The position numbers were made by a program, and so were the translations under genes. The notes beneath the pieces were generated by a model. It had not been told where the DNA came from. It did not search any database and saw only the letters and a list, made by a program, of their open reading frames with translations. A DNA stretch of 64,000 bases from Escallonia rubra (lineage: Eukaryota; Streptophyta; Magnoliopsida; Escalloniales; Escalloniaceae): contig JAVXUO010000067.1 in the NCBI GenBank assembly GCA_033065855.1, positions 1 to 64,000 of the forward strand, given 5' to 3'. This document shows, one piece after another, positions 44,006 to 54,683 of the stretch (the first letter of the stretch is position 1; every line of letters begins with the position of its first letter).

Positions 44006-44040
44006 TTCTTGTAGTGTTATTAGCCAGCCCTTTAGAGGAT

Positions 44041-45744
44041 TGCTTGATTCTGTCATATCAATATTGATAACTGGCGGCATCTTAATAACCGTAACAGTTT
44101 TTCCCACTTCCCCAATAAACGCGTGTCTCCCTCGGCATCTTTTCCTGTGCAATTCTTAGCAATCCACGTGTATGTGATTCTATGGGCCATGGTAGAAAAA
44201 TATTTGTGTAGGCAAAGTTGCCCCTTTGACTCGTGTGACATGTATAGTCATGCAAATGAATTATTGATCCGACTCAACTTCTAACGATTCCTTCTATTAC
44301 CCAACCGTTTTGATGAAGTTAAGTCCAAGCCTAACTCTTCAGCTTGTTATACTTAAACACAACTTGTTTTAGTTTCAAGACTTTACTTTGCTTCTTCTAT
44401 AACGTGAAACCTTCAGCTTTTTTTTTTTTTTTGCTGTAACTCTCAAGAATCATGGGAAAAGAAGAAACCAATCCCTAGAGGAGACGAAGGATATAGAGTT
44501 ACTTGTCCACCTAACCCTCGATAAGGTGTTGGCGCCCTTATGGCCCATATCACACCCATCGACACACGCATTCTGATTCCATCCAAGAAACGCCCAAATT
44601 TTCATCGGTCCTCATATTTTGGGTCCCTCTTTTAGGAGTGAACCCCAATCTCTGGAAGGGTACCCATTTGATGAATAAGAAAAGATAATATTGAGCGCAC
44701 CTTACTTATATTGGACGGGTTGGCATGAATCTGGATTGCCGAATAGGTCTTGGCCAACCCTTATTCATTCTGATTGGGGTTCATGGGTTGATCGTTTGTT
44801 AGCTTCTTCTGTCGATCAATAGAGACGACAAGGTATTTACGAGCTTATCCATATGTCTAAAAATCCCCCCATGGTAGATCGATGGCTTTTTGAGTTTATC
44901 TATTTGTTTTTGGTCCATTATGACTAATGCTTTTATGTTGATGACCAAAAGGATGGCTCCTACCTTGTTTGATGTGTGTGCCCTAACATGACTTTTGCCG
45001 GTTAGGGCCCATGCCAATGCATTAACCAATCACAGCCCTAGTGGTTTATCTTTTGACTCCTCTATAGCCCCCGCAAAATATTCTGAAACATTTAAATGCT
45101 TTTTCAAGAAATCATATCACGTTCCAAACATACAGATGCCTCGCCCGATTTGAAAGAGCTGAGTATTTTTCTATGGATTTGGCTATATCGTCACGTTTTT
45201 TGTGTGTCAAGTCTATCTTTGACTAGGGAATATATGAATTTGGCCATCCGCTTAGCCCATGGTATGCCCCTTCTCCTCTGACAGTCGTCTCACTTCATCG
45301 ACTATCTTTAAACTGGACTGATCTTGGTTACCAACCATTTTGTTCAAAAATATGTTTTAGTTTTGCATGACAGTTATAAATTGAGACATCATAGTTGTAA
45401 ACGCTTGCGTTGATGAACTAACTTGGTTCATCAATTGGTTCAAAGTCTGAGCGTTCTGATCGGTAGTCAACATCTCGGCATTAGGACTTGCACCTCATTA
45501 GAGATTTCCCCGTTGGTACTTCCTGAGTTTGAACATTAGTGTTCATGTTATCATTCTCAATCATGCCATTAGTGGCTTGAGTGACATTAGTGGCTTGAAT
45601 GTTTCTTACTTTGCCCAAACTTCCACCATTATTGGCAGTTTGGGTTTCGGTGCCATTATTGGCGTCATTCAATCTTACAACATTACTACGTGTGGTTGGT
45701 ATTGTTTCCCTTTTTAGTTATTAGGGTCCCACTGGGCGTGCCAA
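44041..45744 (-). mobile_element. Remnant of a deleted LTR retrotransposon (3' LTR end and internal region)
   Basis: 44041-44222 is a direct copy of 52767-52938 (GCTTGATTCTGTCATATCA, CTGGCGGCATCTTAATAACC, GGGCCATGGTAGAAAAA). On the minus strand this piece starts TGCCTACA and is preceded by a purine-rich AAAGGGGCAACT (about 44223-44236), as expected for an LTR and its polypurine tract. At the other end the minus strand has TTGGCACGCCCAGTGGGACC (about 45745-45726), resembling a gypsy primer-binding site. The interior is only 1.5 kb, with a Thr/Asn-rich minus-strand ORF (45672-45481) and no RT. I read it as a non-autonomous or deleted element whose 5' LTR is cut by CACTA element 2. Confidence 0.5.
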
Positions 45745-45803
45745 TGTTTGCACTGTTGGGCAAACTTACAATCAATTTGTACACTCACGGTACAATCGAT
45801 TAA
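45745..45803 (-). repeat. 5' LTR fragment adjoining CACTA element 2
   Basis: On the minus strand this ends in GTGCAAACA next to the putative primer-binding site. It ends at TAA (45801-45803), the TSD of CACTA element 2. The LTR would continue at 52108. Confidence 0.45.
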
Positions 45804-46511
45804 CACTACAAGAAAATATGTTTTTTGCGATGTAAGCAATTCCGTCGGTAAAAGCCCGTTGGCAAATATTTTTACCGATCGAAAAATTTGTTGGTAAAAC
45901 AATTTGCCGATGAACTTTTACCGACGAAAAAACCGTCACTAAATAGTTTTAGAGAATTTATAATTTTCGATGGTTTTTTAAAATAATTTAAGCAACGGAT
46001 TAATATTGTCGGTAAAGATGTTTAAAAACACTTTTACCAACGGACTTTTAGCGACGGAATAGTCCGTCGCTAAAAGTCCGCCCTTAATTCACACAAATTT
46101 ACTTTCTTTCTCTCTCTCTCTGTTTCTCTCTCTGTCCCCGTTTTCACCCACCGGCGTTCTCACCTCCGATGACCCCCCCCCTCACGGCGACCCACCTCCG
46201 GTGACACCCCCGTCCTCCCCCCGACACCGCGCCACCCCCGACGACCCTCATGGCCTCACCAACTCTGGCCAGATCCAGTGTAGTCTGCCTAGATCTACAA
46301 CTCCGGCCAACTCCGGTAAGGTTCCAACTTCGAATTGAAAACTCGTAATTGCATTAGCTATTGCTCCCCATTATATTCTAGGTTTGACTATTGCTGCTCT
46401 TTAATTTTATTCAATCATCGGTATGTGAGGTGATATCTTTAATTTTAATTTTAGCTCAATCCATCACTACAAGAAAACAGGCTTTTAGCGACGGGAAAAT
46501 CCGTCGCTAAA

Positions 46512-47520
46512 AGCCCAAATGGCATTCAATTTAGGGTTCAATTAGGGTTTGGTTAGATTGGGGCAATCAATTTAGGGTTTAATTAGGGGTTCAATTAGTT
46601 TAATTTAGGATTCGATTCAATTAGGGCATTCAATTTAGGGTTCAATTACTTCAATTTAGGGTTCAATTAGGGGGTTCTATTGATTCAATTTAGGGTTCGG
46701 TTGATTTGAGGTATTCAATTTAGGGTTCAATTAGTTCAATTTAGGGTTCGGTTGGATTAGGACATTCAATTTAGGGTTCAATTAAGGTTCGGTTAGATTG
46801 GGGCAATCAATTTAGGGTTTAATTAGGGGTTCAATTAGTTTAATTTAGGGTTCGATTCAATTAGGGCATTCAATTTAGGGTTCAATTACTTCAATTTAGG
46901 ATTCAATTAGGGGGTTCTATTGATTCAATTTAGGGTTCGGTTGATTTGAGGCATTCAATTTAGGGTTCAATGAGGGTTCGATTAGATTGGGGTAATTAAT
47001 TTAGGGTTTAATTAGGGGTTCAATTAGTTTAATTTAGGGTTTGATTCAATTAGGGCATTCAATTTAGGGTTCAATTACTTCAATTTAGGGTTCAATTAGG
47101 GGGTTCTATTGATTCAATTTAGGGTTCGGTTGATTTGAGGCATTCAATTTAGGGTTCAATTAGGGTTCGGTTAGATTGGGGCAATCAATTTAGGGTTTCA
47201 TTAGGGGTTCAATTAGTTTAATTTAGGGTTCGATTCAATTAGGGCTCGATTCAATTAGGGCATTCAATTTAGGATTCAATTACTTCAATTTAGGGTTCAA
47301 TTAAGGGGCTCTATTGATTCAATTTAGGGTTCGGTTGATTTGAGGCATTCAATTTAGGGTTCAATTAGTTCAATTTAGGGTTCGGTTGGATTAGGGCATT
47401 CAATTTAGGGTTCGGTTAGATTGGGGCAATCAATTTAGTGTTTAATTAGGGGTTCAATTAGTTTAATTTAGGGTTCGATTCAATTGGGGTTTAGGGTTTA
47501 GGGTTTAGGGTTTGCGTCAT
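46512..47520. repeat. TTCAATTTAGGGTTCAATTAGGG minisatellite with higher-order structure
   Basis: About 1 kb of short units around CAATTTAGGGTTCAATTAG. The landmark GGTTAGATTGGGG (or a close variant) recurs at about 46552, 46792, 46981, 47170 and 47416, giving super-repeats of about 189 bp and 240-246 bp. The longer ones carry an extra ATTAGTTCAATTTAGGGTTC block. The array ends in three copies of GGGTTTA next to the captured gene piece. Confidence 0.9.
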
Positions 47521-47594
47521 CTTAATTTTAATGTCCCTTGCCCAGTTCCGTCCCGTCCCGTCCCATCCCATCTAGATCCAACGCCACTTAACCC

Positions 47595-47744
47595 GATCTT
47601 GTCTATGGCTTCCTGCCACCAAAGTAGTCGCATAAGGCCTATTTTCGGATCAGAAGCAACATCCATTGCTTTCGCCGTTTCAATATTGAAAGCGCGGAGA
47701 GCAAATCCAGCCCTCCTCATGTTTGTAGGAAGTTCAAGAAGGCA
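47595..47744 (-). pseudogene. Phytoene/squalene-synthase-like (NDUFAF6-type) gene fragment in CACTA element 3
   Basis: The minus strand reads CLLELPTNMRRAGFALRAFN, then IETAKAMDVASDPKIGLMRL and LWWQEAIDKI without a stop (50 codons). The R--F-ALRAFN-E-A and R---WW-EAID pattern is that of the mitochondrial complex I assembly factor NDUFAF6 family, related to phytoene synthase. Both ends look like splice sites: the sequence upstream on the minus strand is pyrimidine-rich, and the match stops abruptly after DKI. This is probably one exon captured by the transposon. No catalytic role can be expected of this piece. Confidence 0.8.
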
Positions 47745-47751
47745 AAGGTAG

Positions 47752-48680
47752 TGATGATAGTCGTAATTTCAGAAACTAGATATTTGGACAAATGCCGTGT
47801 TCTAGGAGCATCAAATTAGCCCTAAATTACCACCCCAGCTTAGCCAGGCCTAGCAATTGAAACGCTTCCTCTTCCTGTTTCGAGAAAGGGACTAGGGAGG
47901 GCGCCTGCAAACAGCGGCTCAATGCATCCACTTCCATAAAGACGTTATTTCATCCTCGTCACTGACCAATTACTACAAGGAATATCACCACGTTATTAAC
48001 TCACCAGCGAAGGAGTTAAGAGGATGTTTTTTCTAATGTTTGATGACATTAACAGAATAAAAGACGGAACATGTATAACCACAAATCAAAATCAGATTCT
48101 CGTCTAGGATCCCTTTTTTTGTGTGAGCACAGGTGGGCATGTGCCCCTCTCCTTGAAGCTCCCTGAAGGCTAACAGGAAGAATTTTGTGAACAAAGAAAC
48201 TAGATATTTGGACATCATAAAAGAAGTAGCATCAAAGTGTAGGCAGTAACAAAGTTCAAACCAATCATCAATACAAAACCATGAAAAATAGAAACAAAAT
48301 ACTTCACACCCTCACACTGAAAAAATTGGTCCAACCGTCCCAAGTCACCAGCCACAACCCACAAACAGAGAGGAAGACAGAAGGTATAGCGTAGAGCAAA
48401 TAGAGAAGAAGACAAGAACTTTACCGCACGAGAAATACTGCTGGAGGTGAGAAACCGTCGTCTCCGGTGGTCCCGGTGGTCGACGCTGCTCTCTCTCTCT
48501 CTCTCAGTCTCTCTCATCTTCACAGATCTGCCGGAGGTGAGGGCCCGTGGTCGCCGGAGTTGCAGGTGGTCGCCGTTGTCGAGGGAGGTCACCGCCGGGG
48601 TCGAGGGAAAATGGGTTTTGGGATTTTCGAAGAGAGAAGCAGTGACAGTTCAAACCAGATCAGAGAGTTAAATAGACTTT
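47752..48680. other. Interior of CACTA element 3, no gene recognised
   Basis: 48440-48610 is GC-rich with a CT microsatellite (about 48488-48520). It resembles the leader-like block in the other two CACTA elements. The overlapping ORFs on both strands show no recognised domain. Confidence 0.4.
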
Positions 48681-48961
48681 TAGCGACGGATTTATTCCGT
48701 CGCTAAAAGTCCGTCGGTGAAGACCTATTTGTACCGACGGAGTTTTTTGCGACGGAATAAATCCGTCGCTTAAATAATATTTCACGGCGGAGTTTTACCG
48801 ACAGAGGTTTCCGTCTGTAAAACGCCTTTTCACCGACGGAGTTTTTTGCGACGGAATAAATCCGTCGCTTAAATAATATTGTACGACGGAGGTTTCCGTC
48901 GGTAAAACTCATTTTAGCGACGGAATCTATTCCGTCGCAAAAGACGTCTTTTCTTGTAGTG

Positions 48962-50735
48962 CATTAAAATAGACAAACACATTAAATTAAACATGTTGTT
49001 TGTGGTTTATTAATGGTTGTGGTTCCGTCGCCTTCACATGTTCTCTTGGTTGGTAGCAAGGGAAGGAGGGGGGGTTCAGTGGTGGTTGTGGTTTATTAAT
49101 GGTGGTGGTTCAATGGCAATGGTGGTTTATTGATCGTTGCTTGGCGTGAAAAGGGTGGTGGTGGTTTATTGGTTATGTTGTTGTGTTGTTGATCCGGTGG
49201 TGCTGGTGGTGGTTTGATGGTGGTGGTATAACTAGTACAGGAATAAGAAGACAAGGAAAAGAAAAAGAAAAAAACTTGTACAGATTTTAAACTTGTCTCA
49301 ATCGTGCTTTATCATATAAGTAATCGTGCTTTAGCATATAATGTGTGTGCCCTGATTGCCTAAGATGAAAGGTTAGGGTTTTGCCTGCCAAAAGTGACAA
49401 ACCTTAGGGCGTTACATTCAATTAACCTCTGATTAGTTAAAGAATGTTTATCTCACTTTGAGTCATATTATGCTGAAAGATAATTCTAGAAAATCTCTCT
49501 CGCGGCAAGACAAATTAATAAGGGAGTTCAAAAGAATTGGTTGGCTGCTCTAAAAAGCTGGAAGCCTGAGAGGTCCAATTCCAACATTTGAACTTCACAA
49601 ATGTTGTTAAGTTGATCACATAGCAAAACTTTTGAAATCTCTAGCTACAAGCATGGAGCTCAATCAATTAAAACTATACTTCAAAAAAATAATAATGCAT
49701 TCCATATATAAATGCAGTTGGAAGATAAGTTTCAGATTAATGCATTCAAATTATAGACAGCAAGATCACAATAACCACAAGCACGATTCTCCTTCACCTA
49801 GAAAAGGGCTAGCAGTATCCCCTGCCTTGAAATCTCCCTAGAACAAGTGAGCTTAACAATAGCTGCTAAGCTGTCTCATGATAGTGAAAGCATGTCCACT
49901 TCAGAGTCAAAAACATAATGTGAATCTATGTAATGTTTCCTCCTCTAGTCAACTGGTTGTAGACAAATTTTCTAAGCACAGTTTTGTCATCTGAAGTTTC
50001 AAGAAGATAAGAGGAAGATGTTGACTGTCTATGGCTATCAACTGAACCAATCTTACCAAGTATTCATCATGAAGGTCCATGCATATAGGATGAAAAATCT
50101 TCTGCAAATATAAGACATAATTTTGTCCATAATATATGACAAAATTATTATTTATGATCACCTACACACCTACCCATTATTAGGCTAATATATGAATTAG
50201 TTCCAGTCAAGTTGACCTAAAGCTTAACTGTTAACCATGATGAGTACAACTTGACCTAAAATCTTAGGCTAATAGTTTCAGTCACCTACACATTTACCGA
50301 CGGACTATAGCTGGCACCTCAGTCCATTTGAATTTTCATGAATTACCAACGAACACAAAAACAAAAAGAAAAAAGGATGAATCCCCACATTACTCAATCT
50401 ATTGTGCTATGTACATCAACAACTAACCAATCCGACAAATCAAAATGATAAAATTTTGCAGATCAAAGGAGGAAAATACCAGCTTAATAGCCACTTCTTC
50501 TCCGCTTTGTACATTAACACCTGAACCAATGAGCAATCAAATTACATAGAGGCCAAGAGTAGGACTGGGGATATCCCCCTCATTGGATGGCCCTATCTGT
50601 ATGGGGGCAGATGGTTGATTGGTGGATGGTTGATCCGACTTGGGAGGCCAAGAGTAGGACTGGGGCCGAGAACAGACATGAGATGCACATGGGGGGGGGG
50701 GGGGGGGCTCAAGACGTCATCTGACACAAGAATAC
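48962..50735. other. Interior of CACTA element 2
   Basis: 49060-49240 is a TGGTGGTGGTT low-complexity stretch. 49400-50580 shows no recognised gene. A poly-G run of about 16 bases lies at 50692-50707. Confidence 0.45.
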
Positions 50736-51238
50736 GGTTGAGCACCTGGACCTGGAGGCAGATGAGGTCGTAGCTCCAGCGTATAGTCAGACGCACGTGA
50801 GGAAGAAGGATAAGGATGAGGCACATCGGGCGGGGGAATATGTTTCAGATATTTCCTGGTGGATTGATGTAAGTTCGAGTTAATTTGTTTAATTTGTTAA
50901 ATTTAATGTTTTCAAATCTTTAAATCACTGTTTTGCAGGCCTCGTATGAACAAATTAGGGGGTCCGAGCAACAGTCCGGACAGCCATCAGCGTCCACGAG
51001 TACGAGTATGAGTACTGGGGCATTGAAGCGATGGCTGGATACACCAGAGGTCATCAATAGGCCGAAAGGCTCCATGTACGGCCTGCCTAGCACGACTGCA
51101 CGTGTCATGATAGGAGCATCCCTACCCCCTGCTGCCCCTCCACAGACACAAGCACCGACTGCGCAGCGACTGTTAGACGAGGACGAGATCCACCACATTG
51201 CTACAGAGGTGTTCAGGATGATCAGGACGCATGATCAG
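50736..51238 (+). pseudogene. CACTA TNPA-like (Transposase_24) fragment
   Basis: One exon, ending at about 50870, reads EADEVVAPAYSQTHVRKKDK and EYVSDISWWID. After a GT-AG intron, 50939-51238 reads ASYEQIRGSEQQSGQPSAST, KRWLDTPEVINRPKGSMYGL, STTARVMIG and DEIHHIATEVFRMIRTHDQ. Another GT follows, and the frame resumes at about 51320. W----...KG--YGLGS is the signature of the En/Spm accessory protein C-terminal region. Upstream exons were not found. Confidence 0.65.
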
Positions 51239-51239
51239 G

Positions 51240-52104
51240 TACAAACGCTATATACGTTTACTAAACGCAAGGAACTACGATAACTATCGAGATTAATGCG
51301 TCTGTGACTTTACATGCAGGGCACTACTGCTCGACATGCCGAACCGGATCCGTGTCAGGGTGCCCTGGTGCACGAGGACGATCAGCAGGATCCAGATCCA
51401 GGACTCGGCAACCCTTGAGCCCGCTCTTGTGCCATCCCGACTTGTACTCCCCTCCCGCTCTCGTGCCCTTTCGGCTTGTACTCCCCTCCCCTCCCCTACT
51501 CTATTGTATCAGGCTCCCGTGCCCTCCTGAACTATATGTACATTTTATTTTTCGATTATAGTATACATTTTTTTAAAGTTATCTAGTTGTATATTGTGTT
51601 TGTTTTAGGGTTAAATAATTGCTGATGGATCAGCAATTATTTAACCCTAATGTGCATTTGATGGATTGTGCCTTGTTGAGAACTTGAATGAATTTGTAAT
51701 TACAGGTTTGGGCATTAAAAAAAATTATTTTAAAAAATAGTTTGACTTTTAGCGACGGATTTATTCCGTTGCTAAAGAATTTTAACAACGGAAAAAATTC
51801 ATCACCAGAAGGTAAACTTTTAGCGATGGAATTTCTGTCGCTAAATATTTAACTTAATAAATTATTTTAAAAAAAGAAAATAAATTAAAATACGAAAAAT
51901 ACATTTAGCGACGGAATATTCGTAACTAATGTATAAATACGTCCGTCGCTGAAAGTCCAATTTTAGGCGACGGATTTTGATATTCTGTCTCAAAACTTTT
52001 AGTGATGGTGTTTTATGCAAGGGATTTTTAGTGACGGGTGGTTCGTCGCTAAAATTTTTTAGCGACGGATCTCCCCGTCGCTAAAAGCCTTTTCTCTTGT
52101 AGTG
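51240..52104. repeat. Right end of CACTA element 2 with subterminal repeats
   Basis: 51700-52090 carries repeated TTTAGCGACGGA / TCCGTCGCTAAA motifs in both orientations. The part before it is GC-rich with repeats of CTCGTGCC and CTCCCCTCCC. Confidence 0.75.
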
Positions 52105-52107
52105 TAA

Positions 52108-52938
52108 CAGTGTGGGATCTTTTTGCCTCTAGGGTCTAATGACTTCACTAAAAATAGAAACTTACTAGAGATACAATGCTAAAAAAAATTTAAACAATGT
52201 GCCCATTAAAACAAAGATTATCCTTACAATACAACGAATACAAGTACGACAAGGTACAAGATTTTCTATCGATACAAGACAGATCATGCAAAAAACTTGA
52301 CAAAGATAAAAGAAAAAGATAAGTGCATTCCAGACTTGACTTTTCGAAGTGAGGCTTGTTTTGTGAATTTGACGACCCCTTGCTCCGTTGACCTTATCTT
52401 TCTTTTATACTAGCTTGTCTAGAACCAGTCTTCAATTTTCTGTAACCATCTATCCCTATCTTTTGCCAAGAGCGATTTATCAATTGTTATCATCGGCCGT
52501 TTAACTCCTGCCAAAAGCTGTACTTTTTCATACAGTCCATTTGCTGACGATTTTCATCGATCACTCTGCTCGTGTTGATAACCGTCCACCCTTATGTATG
52601 TGAGAACCGTTTATCAACTGTTGCTGCTGATCGTCTTATTTTTTGTTAACAATTGTCTTGCTTCATGCACCCATGTCGATCATTACTGCCAATTGTCTTG
52701 TTCTTGTTGACAACTGTCTTCTTCGTATGATTTATTTAAATCTCGTTTCCAGTGCAATTCACATCAAACTGCTTGATTCTGTCATATCACTATTGACGAC
52801 TGGCGGCATCTTAATAACCGTAATAGTCATGCCCACTTTCCCAGTAAACGCGTGTCTTCCCAAGCATTTTTCCATGTGCGGTTTTTAGCAATCCACGTTT
52901 CTGTGCTTGTTTGGGCCATGGTAGAAAAAATATTTATG
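52108..52938 (-). repeat. 5' LTR continuation of the deleted LTR retrotransposon
   Basis: 52767-52938 is the copy of 44041-44222. With 45745-45803 this would give an LTR of about 890 bp. Repeated CAACTGTC / TTGTTGACAAC text occurs at 52480-52720. No gene was seen. Confidence 0.45.
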
Positions 52939-52949
52939 TAGCCAACATA

Positions 52950-53440
52950 TACAGACTTTTCATTGGTGGAAGAGCTCTTGCTAAAATGCATGTTCTACAT
53001 TTGACAAAAGGTTCGGGAGACTTCGAATTTCGTTCTTTGCATGTTAACTTAATAGTGTCATTAATTGTATTTTGCTAGAGAATTTTTGTTGTAAATTTTA
53101 GCAAGAGCGAAAAAATTTACTTTTAGCGGTGATTATTTTGCAACAGAAAAGAAAAAAGATTTTTTTTTAATTTGTTGGCCATTAGATTGTTAAGAACAAA
53201 ACATAAACATACTTTTGACAAGATGATGCGGTTTCTCCGGCAATGGAGGTTTTGAATACCTCCGGTGAGAATTTCTCCATCTGCTGTCTAACAAACTTAT
53301 CGGGAGTGCCATTCCGGCCTAAGGTGAGGAGTTCAAGCAATTCTTTGATAAATGGCCAACTTGTATTGCCAGGAGGAGATCTCTGGTCACGAGGGGACTT
53401 TTTTTAAGGAAGATGAAGAAAAAAAAGAAAGATATATAAT
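52950..53440 (-). pseudogene. Truncated copy of the CYP716 gene
   Basis: 52950-53140 copies 31211-31400 (sequence downstream of the CYP716 gene). 53229-53437 copies 33073-33280 (codons for the N-terminal region, including the GNTGWPFI-like segment and the VAVFCG region). The 1.7 kb that should lie between them, with most of exon 1, exons 2-3 and both introns, is deleted. The copy has a stretch of T/A expansion near 53399-53406, in the region after the anchor. It is a dead paralogue made by segmental duplication. Confidence 0.85.
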
Positions 53441-53611
53441 GAAACTGCGGTAAAGTTCATAATGAAACACCTTTAGTTGCATACGTAGAAGTTTAACCCC
53501 AGTTGTACCTTTTCCTACTTGCTATTGTCTTACAAAGTTAAGTGTGACCACATGAATCAACTTGCTGTGCAGTTTATGGTTTAGCGTGTGTGAAGTTCAA
53601 TGTTCGAATCA
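53441..53611. other. Flank of the LINE
   Basis: No feature was recognised. It ends at the poly-T tract that marks the LINE 3' end. Confidence 0.4.
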
Positions 53612-53639
53612 CTTTTTTTTTTCTAGTCAAATGACTTTA

Positions 53640-54209
53640 TTAATGAAACGCAAAAGTACATTACTCAGTTCTCAGTGTCCTCCATGGACAAAAGATTGAA
53701 TATGGAGGATATTGGAACTTAGCCAAAAAAAATTGGTTACAATGTGCCCATGATGCAAGGTTGCGGGGAAGCCTATTCAGGAATCTAGTAACTTTGTGAA
53801 AGATCTAGCAGGTGAAGTACTTCAGTTTGTCCCTGGCTTCTTCAATAATGGCATATCAGCTCTAATTCGGAGTTTGATCAAGGTTGGTGAACCAATTTAT
53901 AATTACTGATGCATCTCCTTCGAACAACACATGTGAGCATCGACTTCAGATGGCCAGATTAATCGCCATTAGTGCTGCCTCTGCTTCGGCCTTTTCTGGG
54001 TCTTGTGTGAGGGATGCTGGTGCTTGTGCTGAGACCATTACTCCTTCATGGTTTCGCAAGACTACTGCTTGGATGGATGTCGAATTTTTAATTGCCGCAT
54101 CAAAGTTCACCTTTAACCAGTTGAGAGGAGGGTTTCCCCTATAGTCGGATTGTTGCTCGTAATATTTAGGGAGAAAAGCATTTTGGAGGTGGCCGAAGGT
54201 TGCTAGCAC
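53640..54209 (-). pseudogene. LINE RNase H domain and tail
   Basis: NWLKVNFDAAIKNSTSIQAV, VVLRNHEGVMVSAQAP and EAEAALMAINLAI are the first two-thirds of the plant LINE RNase H (RVT_3), with the first catalytic Asp (NFDAA) and the Glu of EAEA. After a stop the frame gives HVLFEGDASVIINWF and NRLPRNLASWAHCNQF, the end of the domain. It would degrade template RNA during insertion. Confidence 0.85.
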
Positions 54210-54428
54210 TTGCTTGTGGCTTTTTTCATATTCATTTCAGCATTTTGAAAAAAAATTTGGTTACGGCACAACCAAATATGGTCCAAGACAGTACATGCAT
54301 ACAATGTGTAGATGGTCTTGGTGCTGGGATTAGAATTTTTTGGGAATGATGGAGAGACTATGTACTCAAGCCATTATGGTGGGTTGCACAGTGTTTGCAT
54401 CGGATTTAGAAGTGGTGGTGGCCGGAAG

Positions 54429-54683
54429 TTATGGGAAGAGGCTGACCAGATGTTTCGGGTGAAAGGGCATGTGACAAAGATGGGTTGTGGATTCTTTTTT
54501 CGAGTTGCAAAAAGGACAACAGGTTTCAATATCAGGGTATATGGATTGGAGTTTGAGCCTGACTGGGAGGATGTTCCATGCAATTTGCCAAATAAGGATT
54601 TTGTGGCGTTCCTGAATCTTTGCTTTCCATAAGGCTTTCCAGAAGGGTAGAGATCTGGGTTGGCTAATTTGGAATCTATTCAT
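54429..54683 (-). pseudogene. LINE zf-RVT domain
   Basis: FWKALWKAKIQERHKILIWQ, ARNILPVRLKL-like text and CPFCNSKKESTTHL form the zinc-binding domain located after RT in plant LINEs. The Cys/His set is C-P-F-C ... H-L-C. Confidence 0.85.

Larger units (their letters stand above)
37843..44016 (-). mobile_element. CACTA (En/Spm) element 1, 6.2 kb, degenerate
   Basis: The ends are CACTACAAGAAACTG (37843) and the complement TTTCTTGTAGTG (ending 44016). The 3-bp TSD TTA lies at 37840-37842 and 44017-44019. Subterminal repeats of TTTAGCGACCGC in both orientations occupy about 37860-38220 and 43725-44005. Inside are broken minus-strand transposon genes (TNPA-like and the C-terminus of TNP2). The transposase catalytic part is missing, so it depends on a partner. 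Confidence 0.95.
46465..48961. mobile_element. CACTA element 3, nested in element 2, 2.5 kb
   Basis: The ends are CACTACAAGAAAACAGGC (46465) and the complement TTTTCTTGTAGTG (ending 48961). CAT is duplicated at 46462-46464 and 48962-48964. Subterminal GCGACGGAATAAATCCGTCG repeats lie at 48680-48950. It has no transposase; it holds a minisatellite and a captured gene fragment. Its termini are so close to those of element 2 that one enzyme could move both (inference). Confidence 0.93.
45804..52104 (+). mobile_element. CACTA element 2, split by CACTA element 3
   Basis: The ends are CACTACAAGAAAATATG (45804) and the complement of CACTACAAGAGAAAAGGC (ending 52104). TAA is duplicated at 45801-45803 and 52105-52107. 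Subterminal motifs are TTTAGCGACGGA / TCCGTCGCTAAA and CCGACGG. Its own length, without the inner element and duplicated CAT, is about 3.8 kb. A transposon gene fragment lies at about 50740-51238. Confidence 0.92.

Noticed and set aside
47486-47515. TTTAGGG copies suggesting a telomere or interstitial telomere
   Set aside because: Only three or four copies, continuous with an AATTTAGGG minisatellite inside a CACTA element.
50690-50708. Poly-G run (and others at 60593-60622, and poly-C runs at 4035 and 35151) as regulatory G-quadruplexes
   Set aside because: They lie in decayed transposon sequence, and long G homopolymers are prone to sequencing error; no supporting context was found.
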